Shown one piece after another: positions 53,435 through 63,914 of a stretch of 64,000 bases of DNA. The DNA comes from Prevotella dentasini JCM 15908. GTDB taxonomy: Bacteria; Bacteroidota; Bacteroidia; Bacteroidales; Bacteroidaceae. Location of the stretch: assembly GCF_000614065.1 (NCBI RefSeq), contig NZ_BAKG01000013.1:25452-89451 (forward strand), given 5' to 3'. The notes beneath the pieces were generated by a model. It saw only the letters and a program-made list of their open reading frames with translations. It was not told the DNA's origin and did not search any database. Within the stretch, counting starts at the first letter, position 1; each line of letters begins with the position of its first letter. The translations under genes and the position numbers were made by a program.

Positions 53435-56400
53435 CTATTTTTTTTGCTTTTTCCTCTTTAATCCCAGTAAATCCCAAATTGTGGTGAAGTCTTTTTTGAT
53501 GATAAGTCCTATGCCTTGGGTAGTCAGAGAGTTACGGGTGAAATATCTGTCATTGGTATGGTTGTAGAATCGCAGTGCCAAATTGCCGGTAGGATAGAGG
53601 AGGTAGCGGATGTCAAAATCACCGATGAAGGACGAGCTGTTGGTCGCTACGTTGTCTCTATAGCCAAACTCTCCGTTAAACAGCAGGCGGTTGTTGAGCA
53701 GGCTGCCCGATAGCGTGCCTTCGTATTCGGCATTGTCAAAACCCTCGTTACCCGTTGCAATGTTAGCCCCAAAGTTCCAGTTGTTGTTCTTGACCACATT
53801 AGAGAGCACTGTGTTGATTTGTTGTGATAATGTTCCTGACAGCAGGCTTTGCATTGCAAGCGAGGTCTGGCTTTGTGCAGCGGCTCCTTCCTGTACCGCA
53901 TTGTTGTTTCCTTGGGGGGAGAAACGGCCAAAGGCAAGCAGGTAAAGTACTTGTTGGTTCAGGTCTTGCTCGGAGTTCAGCAATGAGTGAATCATCTGTT
54001 GGGCATCGGTAGACAGGGAGGGCAACTCCAGACCGAAGCTGACTGAGGGGGCTGCTGCCGTTCCTCCGATGTTCAACAGGCAATCTACCCGTATGTTGTT
54101 TGATGTGAAAGAATGTCCGAGGCTAAGGTCGCTTAATGGCACGGACTTTAGATTGTATACCCCTTTCAGGTTCAGGGCTGCCTCGAAGGGGTCTCCGCCA
54201 AACGACAATACTGACCCGGGCTGGAAGACAAACTGCTTCTTTATGATGTTCTGAATCGTCAGGTTATATGTGCCGTAGTCAACATTGTAGTTGCCGAACA
54301 TCTGGAATCCACCTTTATTATAGTATGTAGCTCTGATGCCGCCGGTACCATTGAGCGCGATGTTGTCGCCTGTTGTTTCATCCATGAGTACGCCCAAGGT
54401 GAAGTCAGGAGTCGTGTTGATAAGGAAGTTGAGATGTAAATCACTGGAGAAGTTGGCTGAGGCTTTCCCGTTATTAGTTTTTGGGAGGGCGGTTGTCGGC
54501 TCACTTACAGAATCTGGGGTAACATCTCGCCATTTGATGAATGAACTTTCGTCGATTGCCCCATTTGTGGAGGCGTTGTAGGTAATGTAGGAGTTTCGGT
54601 TTGGAGTAGCATCTATATTCATGGTTATTTCGCCAGAACGTCCGTGAATGTTACATTGTCCTGTTCCGTATACGACGCCCCAAAAGGTGTTGTTGCCCTG
54701 TTTCTTTGGGAAATCATAGGCAAGTAGATTCTGTGCCTCAATGCTTATGTCGTATGTGAGATGCCTTAATGCTTGGTGGTGCAGTCCACCTGTAACAATC
54801 CCTATATGTCCGTCTCTGTCTAAAACGGAATCTCTTTCAAAGATAATCTCATTGGGAATGATTCTTACACGGCAATTTCTTAAGTTGTAGGTTGTACCAA
54901 TAGTTGTAATATCTATATTCCCAGATGCGTACATGTCGCCCTCTATGTTTACGTCTGAAAGTGGCCCCACAACTTTGCACCACCCCTGCGCGGTGGCTTG
55001 TATGTTATCCATGAATGAGCCACAGAACTGCTTGAGGAAGTAAAGATGGGTGCCGTGTGCGTAGATAGGCAGGTTGATGTAGCTGTTCTTTATGTCTACA
55101 TATCCCTTGACGTCTGTGTAGGAGTCTTGGGCTGCTTTCGCCTTGGCGTCAATATGCAGCTTTCCTTCCTTGTTATTGTAGTTTACGTTGGCGAATAGAG
55201 TTCCCATGTCTCCGTTATTAAACTTGAAGTCCTTTACTTCAAGGTTTCCGGTGGCAATCGGGTTTGTAAAGGCCGACTTAACGGCGAGACTGCCCGAGGC
55301 TATGCCGTCGAAGTCTACACTATGGAAGTTTACCAAATCAAGTATATAGGGAACGTCTATGTCTTTTAGCTGTATAAGCAAAGAGTCTGACGGGCTTCCT
55401 GTTGTCTGTCCGTTAATGGTAATGTGCTGATTATGATTGGATACCTCAAAATGGTTGATGTCCAAGCATTTGTTTGTGTAGGTGAGGTCTGATGGTTGGA
55501 CATTCAGGCTCACGGTGTCGATAACTATCTCTGAAGGGTGGAACTGAAGATTGACTCCAAGCTGACCGCCAGACCTGAATAGTTGTGCCTCGTAGTTGAA
55601 TCCGCCGTATATTTTCTTTTTTCCATCAATGTTTATATCTGTTGTTGCGGATATGTTGTTGTGGTGGGCAATTCCGGATAATTCTATGGCCACCTGACGC
55701 CCATTTTTTCCGTATTTCTCCGTTATAATGTGCGCGTGGAGTGTGCCGTCGGCAGAGTGTACCGTAGCATTGGTGTTTCCAAAATGCTGATTGTCGAAGG
55801 AGATGTCTGGCATGTGCAATCCCAAATCTATATCTTGGCTTCTCGTATTGATGCTTCCCTTGACTTCTATGGGCGACAGGGTTTGAATATCAATCCCAAA
55901 CTGTTGCTTTAATAAGTCTGAGTTAACAAGCTTAATATTAAAGTTATAAGAGTTGTTAGAGTTGAATATAAGGTTGTTGGGAATCAAGGGTGTTAATGCA
56001 GGAAGATAATATCTCAAAATGCCGATGAAATCCTTATGTAGATTCTCGTATTGGTAGCTTCCGCTGATGTAGGCCGAACCAAAGTCTGAATTAATTTGCA
56101 ATGATTTGCTGAGCAGACTAGTGTGTGTTGTGATATTTAAGTGATTGAGTTGGATTTTCTTTTTTCCATCTTGAACGTTGACGTTGTGAAAGTTTAGTTT
56201 GCCCGTTAGGTCGTCAAGGGTGGAGCCGGCACCATCAACGGCAGCGTCGAAATTAAGGAGTTTCCCCCCTAAATCTTGGGAAAGATTCAGTGCCGGCAGA
56301 TTTAATCCTCGGGCGATGAGGTTACAATGGGCTGCGAGTGGCTGTTTCTTGTTGATAAATGCTTTGATGTGATTTACCTGTCCTTCGAATGAGAGGAAGC

Positions 56401-57892
56401 CATTTGGGTCTTCTATTGATAGTTTCCCGTCAAAGCAGTCCTTGGCGTACTTTCCGTTGATGTAGAGGTTCTTGTAGGAATATCCTTGGTAATCGAATTG
56501 TGGCATTATGCCTTGGGCTGATAGGGTGGACAGGTCTTTCTTCCCGGAGATTTTAGCGTTCATGGAGATGTAGTGGAACTTATTGTCCCCTAATACTTTT
56601 CCTAAATCGAAATGCTTTGTATGAGCCGCTACCGAGAAAAAATCCTCGCCTGTAAATATGTCTAAAGAGGTTTTTCCTGCTAATGTGGATAACTCTCCAT
56701 TTACCCTATAGTGCATGTTTTTGCATTTGGCTGTTCCGCGGAAAGCAATATTACCAAGATTATTAAGTCTTTCTGGAAAATTCTTTTGTAAAGTCTTGAA
56801 TATTAATCGGATAAAAAGATTACTTATATCGAATTTTTTTATGTGTATATCCCATTTGCTGAGAGTGGAAATATTCTCAATCCGTCCTTGTGCAGACAAA
56901 GTCAGATTCTTTTTAGGAGACGACAGGTATATGTCCTTTAGGTTGACTATACCCGATGTCAGGTCTGCTTGTGCTCTCAGTTTAATAGGTTCGGATATGT
57001 TTTTTAATGCAGGTAGAAAACTTGCTAAATCCGATGGTGTCAATGTTGAAGGGGCGAGATTTATTTTTGCGTGAAGTTGTAGGAGGTTGAACGGACTTCT
57101 CTTTTTCCCTCTGTAAACGGCTGAGATGTTGTTTATTTGGATGTTGCTTTGTGGAAGAGAAATGCTAATCCCGGAAATCTTTGCCTGATTTTTTTTGATA
57201 ATGGCTTGGAGGGAGAGGTCCTTGAGTGTAAGTCCTGTGGATTCAACAAAAGACAGGTGTTTTATTTCAGCATCAATACCTGTATCTGTTAGTCTGTTTA
57301 TTATGAGCTGTGCCGACAGCTTGTTTAATTCTATGTGCTTGGGGTTGAAGCGTTGCCGTGTAGGGGGAATGTCCTGTTGGTTGTATCGGATAGAGCCATT
57401 GCGGACGATTAACCTTTGGATATGCAAGTCCAGCGGAGTATGTGATGTTGTGTCTTTAGAGGCCAGAGAATCCAAGGCGAACTGATAGTTAGCAGGGGAT
57501 GTAGCTGTTTGTTTATAGAAGTCGGCTTTCAGTCCGAAAATTTGTGCGGAGGAAATTGCAATCTTCTTGTTTTTTACTAAAGTGATAAGGTCTATACGTG
57601 CTGCAAGTCGTCCTGCCCGTAGCATTTCCTTGTCTCTTTGGTCATAAATGAGTACATCGTCAACAATAATATGGTTTAATATTCCAAGGTCAATTTGTCC
57701 TACTTGTACTTGTGTGCCTAATTTTTCCGACAAGGCTTTTGCTACTTCTCTGCCCATCATTTTCTGTACCACCGGTAGATGGGACAATACAATAAAACAC
57801 ACATATAGACATAATGATGCCCATATAATCCAGCGTATTATTGTTTTTGTTCTCTTCAAAGTGTGTACAAAACTACGAAAATTCCTTATCAT
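53435..57892 (-). CDS. TamB-like translocation and assembly protein
   Basis: 1485 aa. One N-terminal membrane helix (IIRWIIWASLCLYVCFIVL), then a very long beta-rich periplasmic part of AsmA/TamB type, and the C-terminal DUF490/TamB domain (FVFQPGSVLSFGGDPFEAALNLKGVYNLKSVPLSDL ... QQMIHSLLNSEQDLNQQVLYLLAFGRF). Proteins of this class bridge the envelope and move lipids or help outer-membrane protein assembly. The gene is complete and monocistronic, divergent from nqrA. Confidence 0.9.
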   Translation of the reverse strand: MIRNFRSFVHTLKRTKTIIRWIIWASLCLYVCFIVLSHLPVVQKMMGREVAKALSEKLGTQVQVGQIDLGILNHIIVDDVLIYDQRDKEMLRAGRLAARIDLITLVKNKKIAISSAQIFGLKADFYKQTATSPANYQFALDSLASKDTTSHTPLDLHIQRLIVRNGSIRYNQQDIPPTRQRFNPKHIELNKLSAQLIINRLTDTGIDAEIKHLSFVESTGLTLKDLSLQAIIKKNQAKISGISISLPQSNIQINNISAVYRGKKRSPFNLLQLHAKINLAPSTLTPSDLASFLPALKNISEPIKLRAQADLTSGIVNLKDIYLSSPKKNLTLSAQGRIENISTLSKWDIHIKKFDISNLFIRLIFKTLQKNFPERLNNLGNIAFRGTAKCKNMHYRVNGELSTLAGKTSLDIFTGEDFFSVAAHTKHFDLGKVLGDNKFHYISMNAKISGKKDLSTLSAQGIMPQFDYQGYSYKNLYINGKYAKDCFDGKLSIEDPNGFLSFEGQVNHIKAFINKKQPLAAHCNLIARGLNLPALNLSQDLGGKLLNFDAAVDGAGSTLDDLTGKLNFHNVNVQDGKKKIQLNHLNITTHTSLLSKSLQINSDFGSAYISGSYQYENLHKDFIGILRYYLPALTPLIPNNLIFNSNNSYNFNIKLVNSDLLKQQFGIDIQTLSPIEVKGSINTRSQDIDLGLHMPDISFDNQHFGNTNATVHSADGTLHAHIITEKYGKNGRQVAIELSGIAHHNNISATTDINIDGKKKIYGGFNYEAQLFRSGGQLGVNLQFHPSEIVIDTVSLNVQPSDLTYTNKCLDINHFEVSNHNQHITINGQTTGSPSDSLLIQLKDIDVPYILDLVNFHSVDFDGIASGSLAVKSAFTNPIATGNLEVKDFKFNNGDMGTLFANVNYNNKEGKLHIDAKAKAAQDSYTDVKGYVDIKNSYINLPIYAHGTHLYFLKQFCGSFMDNIQATAQGWCKVVGPLSDVNIEGDMYASGNIDITTIGTTYNLRNCRVRIIPNEIIFERDSVLDRDGHIGIVTGGLHHQALRHLTYDISIEAQNLLAYDFPKKQGNNTFWGVVYGTGQCNIHGRSGEITMNIDATPNRNSYITYNASTNGAIDESSFIKWRDVTPDSVSEPTTALPKTNNGKASANFSSDLHLNFLINTTPDFTLGVLMDETTGDNIALNGTGGIRATYYNKGGFQMFGNYNVDYGTYNLTIQNIIKKQFVFQPGSVLSFGGDPFEAALNLKGVYNLKSVPLSDLSLGHSFTSNNIRVDCLLNIGGTAAAPSVSFGLELPSLSTDAQQMIHSLLNSEQDLNQQVLYLLAFGRFSPQGNNNAVQEGAAAQSQTSLAMQSLLSGTLSQQINTVLSNVVKNNNWNFGANIATGNEGFDNAEYEGTLSGSLLNNRLLFNGEFGYRDNVATNSSSFIGDFDIRYLLYPTGNLALRFYNHTNDRYFTRNSLTTQGIGLIIKKDFTTIWDLLGLKRKKQKK

Positions 57893-57938
57893 TATAAAAT
57901 TCTCATGCTGATTTGTGTACTTTTTACTTAAATTTTAC

Positions 57939-57946
57939 TATATTTG
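57939..57946 (+). promoter_or_regulatory. nqr operon -7 element (TATATTTG)
   Basis: TATATTTG fits TAnnTTTG, 48 bp before the nqrA ATG at 57995. It is the only promoter seen for the six nqr genes. Confidence 0.6.
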
Positions 57947-57994
57947 CACCTTAAAAGAAGTGTTGAGAAATCATTAAAATTCCATTTTATAATT

Positions 57995-59344
57995 ATGGCA
58001 AATGTTTTTAGGTTACGCAAGGGATTAAATGTCAACCTTGTTGGACGTGCCAAGGAACAGACCGTGCCTTTGAAATTGTCAGGAGTGTATTCGCTTGTTC
58101 CTGATGATTTTGTGGGGTTGACCCCTAAGGTTGCTGTTCGTGAGGGAAGCCATGTTCTTGCGGGCGAAGCCTTGTTTGTGGACAAGGGTTGTCCTGATGT
58201 TGGCTTTTCTTCGCCAGTGAGTGGCACCGTTCAAGCAATATTACGTGGCGAACGCCGAAAGGTGCTTTGCGTAAAGGTGAAAGCCGATGAGCATCAAGAA
58301 AGCGTGGATTTTGGGGTGAAAGACATGTCCCAAATTGATGGTGCGGGCGTGAAAGATGCCTTGTTGAAGGCCGGCTTGTTTGGTTATATCCAACAGCTTC
58401 CATACGCAGTGGCTACCCGTCCCGATACTACGCCAAAAGCTATATTCGTTTCTGCTTTGCGAGACAAGCCGCTTCAGGGGGATTTTGAGTATGAGCTGAA
58501 AGGTCAGGAAAAAGATTTCCAAACAGGCTTGACAGCTTTGTCCAAAATGGCTAAAGTCTATCTGGGAGTTGGTGCGCAACAGAAGTCAAGTGCCTTGTTG
58601 GATGTTAAGGATGTGGAGGTAAATGTGTTTGATGGCCCTTGCCCCGCCGGCAATGTTGGGGTACAGGTGAATCATATAAGTCCTATAAATAAAGGTGAAG
58701 TCGTTTGGACTGTAGAGCCAACAGCAGTAATCTTTTTTGGCCGTTTGTTTAATACGGGAAAGGTAGACCTTCGTCGCATTGTTGCAGTCGCAGGCAGTGC
58801 CGTGAAGGCCCCACATTATGTAGAGGCACTTGTTGGAACGCCATTAAGCGAAATTCTAAAAGATAATTTGAAGACAGGGTTTAATATCCGCGTCATCAAC
58901 GGTAATCCGCTGACAGGTATTGTTGCGGATAGCAACGCCGTGTTAGGTGCTCATACTTCTGAGGTAACAGCTATTCCCGAAGGAGACGATGTTAATGAAA
59001 TGGCAGGTTGGATAATGCCCCGTTTCAACGATTTCTCAACCTCGCGCAGTTACTTTAGTTGGTTGCAGGGAAAGAAAGAGTACAATCTTGATGCCCGTAT
59101 CAAAGGTGGTGAGCGACATATCATCATGAGTGGTGAATACGATAAGGTGTTGCCGATGGACATTTATGGCGAATATCTTGTTAAGGCCATTATTTCTGGG
59201 AATATTGATAAGCAGGAGCAGTTGGGTATTTATGAAATAAGCCCGGAGGACTTTGCCTTGGCTGAGTTTGTGGATAGTTCCAAGTTACCTTTGCAAAAGA
59301 TAATCCGTGAAGGACTTGATATTCTCAGAAAAGAAAACGCGTAG
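57995..59344 (+). CDS. nqrA: Na+-translocating NADH:quinone reductase subunit A
   Basis: 449 aa from ATG 57995, chosen because the promoter overlaps the longer frame. Starts FRLRKGLNVNLVGRAKEQTVPL, with the Rnf/Nqr-type biotin-like fold (GFSSPVSGTVQAILRGERRKVLCVKV). Cytosolic subunit involved in quinone binding. First gene of the complete nqrABCDEF operon, which pumps Na+ while passing electrons from NADH to menaquinone. Confidence 0.95.
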   Translation: MANVFRLRKGLNVNLVGRAKEQTVPLKLSGVYSLVPDDFVGLTPKVAVREGSHVLAGEALFVDKGCPDVGFSSPVSGTVQAILRGERRKVLCVKVKADEHQESVDFGVKDMSQIDGAGVKDALLKAGLFGYIQQLPYAVATRPDTTPKAIFVSALRDKPLQGDFEYELKGQEKDFQTGLTALSKMAKVYLGVGAQQKSSALLDVKDVEVNVFDGPCPAGNVGVQVNHISPINKGEVVWTVEPTAVIFFGRLFNTGKVDLRRIVAVAGSAVKAPHYVEALVGTPLSEILKDNLKTGFNIRVINGNPLTGIVADSNAVLGAHTSEVTAIPEGDDVNEMAGWIMPRFNDFSTSRSYFSWLQGKKEYNLDARIKGGERHIIMSGEYDKVLPMDIYGEYLVKAIISGNIDKQEQLGIYEISPEDFALAEFVDSSKLPLQKIIREGLDILRKENA

Positions 59345-59391
59345 GGTCTTAATGTACCCATAAACTTTAAGAACCTATAATAAAAAGTAGT

Positions 59392-60543
59392 ATGAGTTTA
59401 AGAAATTATCTCGATAAGATACGCCCGAACTTTGAAAAGGGCGGAAAGCTTCACGCTTTCAAGAGTGTCTACGATGGTTTCGACACTTTTCTTTATGTCC
59501 CTAACGAGACATCAAAGAGCGGTACGTCCATCCATGATGCGATTGATTCGAAGCGTATTATGAGTATGGTTGTGATAGCTTTGTTGCCGGCAATGCTGTT
59601 TGGCATGTACAATATAGGCTATCAAAATGCACTTGCAGCAGGCAAATTGGCTGATGCCACTTTCTGGGGAATGTTTCTTTATGGCTTCTTCGCCCTGTTG
59701 CCAAACATTCTTGTTTCCTATATAGTTGGTTTGGGAATTGAATTTGCTTGGGCACAATGGAAAGGCGAGGAGATTCAGGAAGGATATTTGGTTTCAGGTA
59801 TCCTTATTCCACTGATTATTCCTGTTACTACTCCGCTTTGGATACTTGTGCTTGCTATAGCCTTTGCCGTAATCTTCACTAAGGAAATCTTTGGTGGAAC
59901 GGGCATGAACATCTTTAATGTTGCTCTTGCAGCACGTGCTTTCCTCTTCTTTTCTTATCCAGCCAAGATGACCGGCGATGCGATATGGGTGGCAAAAGAT
60001 TCCCTCTTCGGTTTGGGCTATACATTGCCTGACGGCTTTACTATGGCAACGCCATTGGGCGAGATAGCCCAAGGGGTACAGGTAAACAATTCCCTGAACG
60101 ATATGATTATCGGACTTATCCCCGGCTCAGTCGGCGAGACTTCTGTTATAGCCATTACCATTGGCGCGGCTATTCTTTTGTGGACAAATATTGCCAGTTG
60201 GAGGACAATGCTCAGCGTATTCCTTGGCGGAACGGTGATGGGACTTCTCTTCCAGTCTACCGGTGCCACTTCCATTCAATGGTATGAGCATCTTGTACTT
60301 GGTGGCTTCTGCTTTGGTGCTGTCTTTATGGCCACCGACCCGGTTACTTCGGCACGTACAGAGACTGGAAAATGGTTCTTTGGCTTCTTCATTGGTGCGA
60401 TGGCCATCATCATCCGAGTGTTGAATCCCGGTTATCCTGAAGGAATGATGCTTGCCATCCTCTTTGGCAACATGTTTGCCCCACTCATCGATTACTGTGT
60501 AGTTCAGTCAAACATCAGCAAGCGTGCCAAGCGTGCTAAATAA
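59392..60543 (+). CDS. nqrB: Na+-translocating NADH:quinone reductase subunit B
   Basis: 383 aa, integral membrane subunit with about nine to ten helices. The Thr220 in DGFTMATPLGE corresponds to the covalent FMN site (SGAT-type motif). Also binds riboflavin and quinone in the family. 47 bp after nqrA. Confidence 0.95.
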   Translation: MSLRNYLDKIRPNFEKGGKLHAFKSVYDGFDTFLYVPNETSKSGTSIHDAIDSKRIMSMVVIALLPAMLFGMYNIGYQNALAAGKLADATFWGMFLYGFFALLPNILVSYIVGLGIEFAWAQWKGEEIQEGYLVSGILIPLIIPVTTPLWILVLAIAFAVIFTKEIFGGTGMNIFNVALAARAFLFFSYPAKMTGDAIWVAKDSLFGLGYTLPDGFTMATPLGEIAQGVQVNNSLNDMIIGLIPGSVGETSVIAITIGAAILLWTNIASWRTMLSVFLGGTVMGLLFQSTGATSIQWYEHLVLGGFCFGAVFMATDPVTSARTETGKWFFGFFIGAMAIIIRVLNPGYPEGMMLAILFGNMFAPLIDYCVVQSNISKRAKRAK

Positions 60544-60560
60544 ATAAGGAGGAGAAAGAA

Positions 60561-61274
60561 ATGAAAACAAATAGTAATTCTTATACAATTATCTATTCCG
60601 CCATCCTCGTACTGATTGTTGCCTTTCTGCTTGCATTCGTATTTCAGGCTTTGAAACCCATGCAGGATGCCAATGTTCAGCTTGACCAGCAAAAGCAGAT
60701 TCTCTTTGCGCTCAACCAAGACCGCAATATGACCAATGCACAGGCAGTAGAGCTTTGGAAGAAGATAATCGTTGCCGATGAGATTATTGACGCTGACGGC
60801 AAGATTGTCGAAGCAGGCAAGCAAGGCGGTGTGGACGCGGGCTTTAAGCTGAACAGCAAGGATGCCAAGGAAGGTAAGTTAGCTCTCTATCGCTGCAAGG
60901 TAGACGGTAAGGACAAGTATGTCATTCCTGTCTACGGCAATGGCCTTTGGGGACCAATCAATGGTTTTATAGCCATCAACGAAGACAAGGCGACCGTGTT
61001 TGGAGCCTACTTTAACCATGAGAGCGAGACAGCCGGCCTGGGAGCTGAAATCAAGGACAACATATCTTGGCAGGAAAAGTTCAGGGGAAAAAATCTTTTT
61101 GCAGGAAGCGACAACAGCAAGATAGCCCTTTCCGTTCCCAAGAAGATAGACGACCCGAAGACACAGGTAGATGCCATAACGGGCGCAACCCTGACCAGCA
61201 ATGGCGTTACGGAAATGTTCTCTTCCGAGAAGGGCGGGCTTCAGCCTTACGTTAAATTCCTGACCAGCAAATAA
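60561..61274 (+). CDS. nqrC: Na+-translocating NADH:quinone reductase subunit C
   Basis: 237 aa with one N-terminal membrane helix and a periplasmic FMN-binding domain. Thr210 in DAITGATLTSNGV is the predicted residue for covalent FMN attachment. 17 bp after nqrB. Confidence 0.95.
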   Translation: MKTNSNSYTIIYSAILVLIVAFLLAFVFQALKPMQDANVQLDQQKQILFALNQDRNMTNAQAVELWKKIIVADEIIDADGKIVEAGKQGGVDAGFKLNSKDAKEGKLALYRCKVDGKDKYVIPVYGNGLWGPINGFIAINEDKATVFGAYFNHESETAGLGAEIKDNISWQEKFRGKNLFAGSDNSKIALSVPKKIDDPKTQVDAITGATLTSNGVTEMFSSEKGGLQPYVKFLTSK

Positions 61275-61301
61275 CATTCTGATTTTTAGAACAACAAGAA
61301 A

Positions 61302-61931
61302 ATGGATTTATTCTCAAAACAAAATAGAGAGGTGTTCAGCAATCCGCTGAATCTGGACAATCCTATCATGGTTCAGGTTCTCGGCATCTGTTCAGCCCTT
61401 GCCGTAACTTCCCAGCTGAAGCCGGCAATTGTGATGGGACTTGCCGTAACCATTATTACGGCTTTCTCCAATGTCATTATCTCCCTTATCCGCAACACAA
61501 TTCCCAACCGCATACGCATTATCGTGCAGTTGGTAGTCGTTGCGGCTCTGGTAACCATTGTCAGCCAGATACTCAAGGCCGTAGCCTACGACGTGAGCGT
61601 ACAGCTCTCTGTCTATGTCGGCTTGATTATTACCAACTGTATCCTGATGGGACGGCTCGAAGCCTTCGCCATGACCAACAAGCCTTGGCCGAGTTTTCTC
61701 GACGGTGTGGGCAATGGTCTGGCCTATGCCATGATTCTTGTCATTGTCGGTGCCTTCCGCGAGCTGTTCGGTCGCGGCTCTCTGCTCGGATTCAAGATTA
61801 TCCCACAGAGCTTCTACGATGCAGGCTATATGGACAATGGAATGATGGCGATGCCCGCAATGGCACTCATTCTCCTCGGTTGCGTTATTTGGATTCATCG
61901 TGCATATTTCTATAAAGAAGACAAGAAGTAA
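61302..61931 (+). CDS. nqrD: Na+-translocating NADH:quinone reductase subunit D
   Basis: 209-aa membrane subunit, related to NqrE and RnfA/E. Typical segments [17 protein letters not shown] and [15 protein letters not shown] (the latter holds the conserved Cys of the intramembrane iron site). Two bases separate its stop from nqrE. Confidence 0.94.
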   Translation: MDLFSKQNREVFSNPLNLDNPIMVQVLGICSALAVTSQLKPAIVMGLAVTIITAFSNVIISLIRNTIPNRIRIIVQLVVVAALVTIVSQILKAVAYDVSVQLSVYVGLIITNCILMGRLEAFAMTNKPWPSFLDGVGNGLAYAMILVIVGAFRELFGRGSLLGFKIIPQSFYDAGYMDNGMMAMPAMALILLGCVIWIHRAYFYKEDKK

Positions 61932-61933
61932 TT

Positions 61934-62560
61934 ATGGAACATCTAATCAGTTTATTCTTCAGGTCCATCTTTGTGGACAATATGATATTTGCGTTCTTCC
62001 TCGGAATGTGTTCATTCCTTGCAGTATCCAAGAACGTGAAGACTTCGTTTGGCTTGGGTGCAGCCGTAACCTTCGTGTTGGTTGTTACTACCCCTGTCAA
62101 CTATCTGCTGCTGACCAAGGTCTTAGGCCCTGACTGCCTTGCAGACGGGGTGGACCTCACCTACCTTAGCTTCATTCTCTTTATTGCCGTGATTGCAGGC
62201 ATCGTTCAGATAGTGGAGATGGCGGTAGAGAAATATTCTCCCTCGCTCTATGGTGCGCTGGGTATTTTTCTTCCGCTGATTGCCGTCAACTGCGCCATCA
62301 TGGGAGCGTCGCTCTTCATGCAGCAACGTATCGGACTTGACCCGTCGAGCAGCCAATATATAGGTTCGGTATGGGATGCACTCATCTATGGTCTCGGCTC
62401 CGGAATAGGCTGGACGCTTGCCATTGTCGCAATGGGTGCCATTCGAGAGAAAATGGAATATTCCGACGTGCCAAAGCCCTTGCAGGGACTCGGCATCACT
62501 TTTATTACAGTAGGACTGATGGCGATGGCAATGATGTGCTTCTCTGGTCTTAAAATCTAA
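61934..62560 (+). CDS. nqrE: Na+-translocating NADH:quinone reductase subunit E
   Basis: 208-aa membrane subunit homologous to Nqr[23 protein letters not shown] and [16 protein letters not shown] carry the conserved cysteines that coordinate the iron centre shared with NqrD. Confidence 0.94.
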   Translation: MEHLISLFFRSIFVDNMIFAFFLGMCSFLAVSKNVKTSFGLGAAVTFVLVVTTPVNYLLLTKVLGPDCLADGVDLTYLSFILFIAVIAGIVQIVEMAVEKYSPSLYGALGIFLPLIAVNCAIMGASLFMQQRIGLDPSSSQYIGSVWDALIYGLGSGIGWTLAIVAMGAIREKMEYSDVPKPLQGLGITFITVGLMAMAMMCFSGLKI

Positions 62561-62567
62561 GTAAACA

Positions 62568-63836
62568 ATGGGACAATTCATAACAACAAGTATTCTTGTC
62601 TTTCTGATCATCATCCTCGTGCTGGTGATTCTCCTGCTTGTGGCTAAAAAATATCTCAGTCCGAGCGGAAAGGTTACGATAACAATCAACGGCGACAAGC
62701 AGATGACCGTCGAGCAGGGCAGTTCGGTCATGGCTACACTGAACGAGAACGGCGTCTTCCTGCCTTCTGCCTGTGGCGGCAAGGCCAGCTGCGGCCAGTG
62801 CAAGGTTCAGGTGGTAGAAGGCGGCGGAGAGATTCTCGACTCCGAGCGTCCGCACTTCAGCCGTAAGGAAATCAAGGACAACTGGCGTCTCGGCTGCCAG
62901 TGCAAGGTGAAGGGCGACATGTCGCTCAAGGTTCCCGAATCAGTCATGGGCGTAAAGGAATGGGAGTGTACCGTCATTTCCAACAAGAACGTTTCCAGTT
63001 TTATCAAGGAGTTCAAGGTGGCTCTGCCGCCGGGCGAGCACATGGACTTTGTGCCGGGTTCTTACGCGCAGATTAAGATTCCAGCATACGACTGCATCGA
63101 CTACGACAAGGACTTCGACAAGGACGACATCGGAGAGGAATACCTTGGCCCGTGGCGGAAGTTCAACATCCTCTCCCTGAAGGCGCACAATCCCGAGGAC
63201 ACCGTCCGTGCCTATTCCATGGCAAACTATCCTGCCGAGGGCGACATTATCACGCTGACCGTCCGCATCGCCTCGACGCCGTTCCTGCCACGTCCGCAGG
63301 TTGGCTTCCAGAATGTGCCGACGGGTATCGGCTCTTCCTACATCTTCTCGCTCAAGCCGGGCGACAAGGTGATGATGAGCGGCCCGTATGGCGACTTCCA
63401 TCCGAACTTCACCTCGGGCAAGGAGATGATTTGGATTGGCGGTGGTGCCGGCATGGCACCGTTGCGTGCGCAGATTATGCACATGACCAAGACGCTGCAC
63501 ACTACCGACCGCGAGATGCACTTCTTCTATGGTGCGCGTGCTCTGGGAGAAGCGTTCTTCCTCGAAGACTTCTGGGAACTGGAGAAGGAGTTCCCCAACT
63601 TCCATTTCCATCTCTCGCTCGACCAGCAGGACCCGAAGGCCGACGAGGCGGGCGTGAAGTATTACACCGGCTTTGCCGTCAACTGCATCTGCGACGAGTA
63701 TCTGAAGCAGCACGAGGCACCGGAGGACTGCGAATACTACCTCTGCGGCCCTCCAATGCTTATCAAGACGGTTACCGACTATCTTGACAGCCTTGGCGTA
63801 GAGCAGGATGCCATCATGTATGACAACTTTGGGTAA
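62568..63836 (+). CDS. nqrF: Na+-translocating NADH:quinone reductase subunit F
   Basis: 422 aa. N-terminal membrane helix, a 2Fe-2S ferredoxin domain with Cys69, Cys75, Cys78 and Cys110 (ACGGKASCGQC ... RLGC), and a ferredoxin-reductase module with the FAD motif RAYSMANYP and the NADH motifs GGGAGMAPLRAQI and YYLCGPPMLI. It is the NADH entry point of the pump and last gene of the operon. Confidence 0.96.
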   Translation: MGQFITTSILVFLIIILVLVILLLVAKKYLSPSGKVTITINGDKQMTVEQGSSVMATLNENGVFLPSACGGKASCGQCKVQVVEGGGEILDSERPHFSRKEIKDNWRLGCQCKVKGDMSLKVPESVMGVKEWECTVISNKNVSSFIKEFKVALPPGEHMDFVPGSYAQIKIPAYDCIDYDKDFDKDDIGEEYLGPWRKFNILSLKAHNPEDTVRAYSMANYPAEGDIITLTVRIASTPFLPRPQVGFQNVPTGIGSSYIFSLKPGDKVMMSGPYGDFHPNFTSGKEMIWIGGGAGMAPLRAQIMHMTKTLHTTDREMHFFYGARALGEAFFLEDFWELEKEFPNFHFHLSLDQQDPKADEAGVKYYTGFAVNCICDEYLKQHEAPEDCEYYLCGPPMLIKTVTDYLDSLGVEQDAIMYDNFG

Positions 63837-63861
63837 TAGCATAAATGAATAATTGGAAAGT

Positions 63862-63890
63862 GGAGACAATATTTTGTCTCCGCTTTTTTT
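63862..63890 (+). terminator. nqr operon terminator
   Basis: GGAGACAA (63862-63869) pairs with TTGTCTCC (63874-63881), followed by a seven-T run (63884-63890), 25 bp after the nqrF stop. Confidence 0.85.
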
Positions 63891-63914
63891 ATTGTCTGTC
63901 GTCAACGGTGGTTT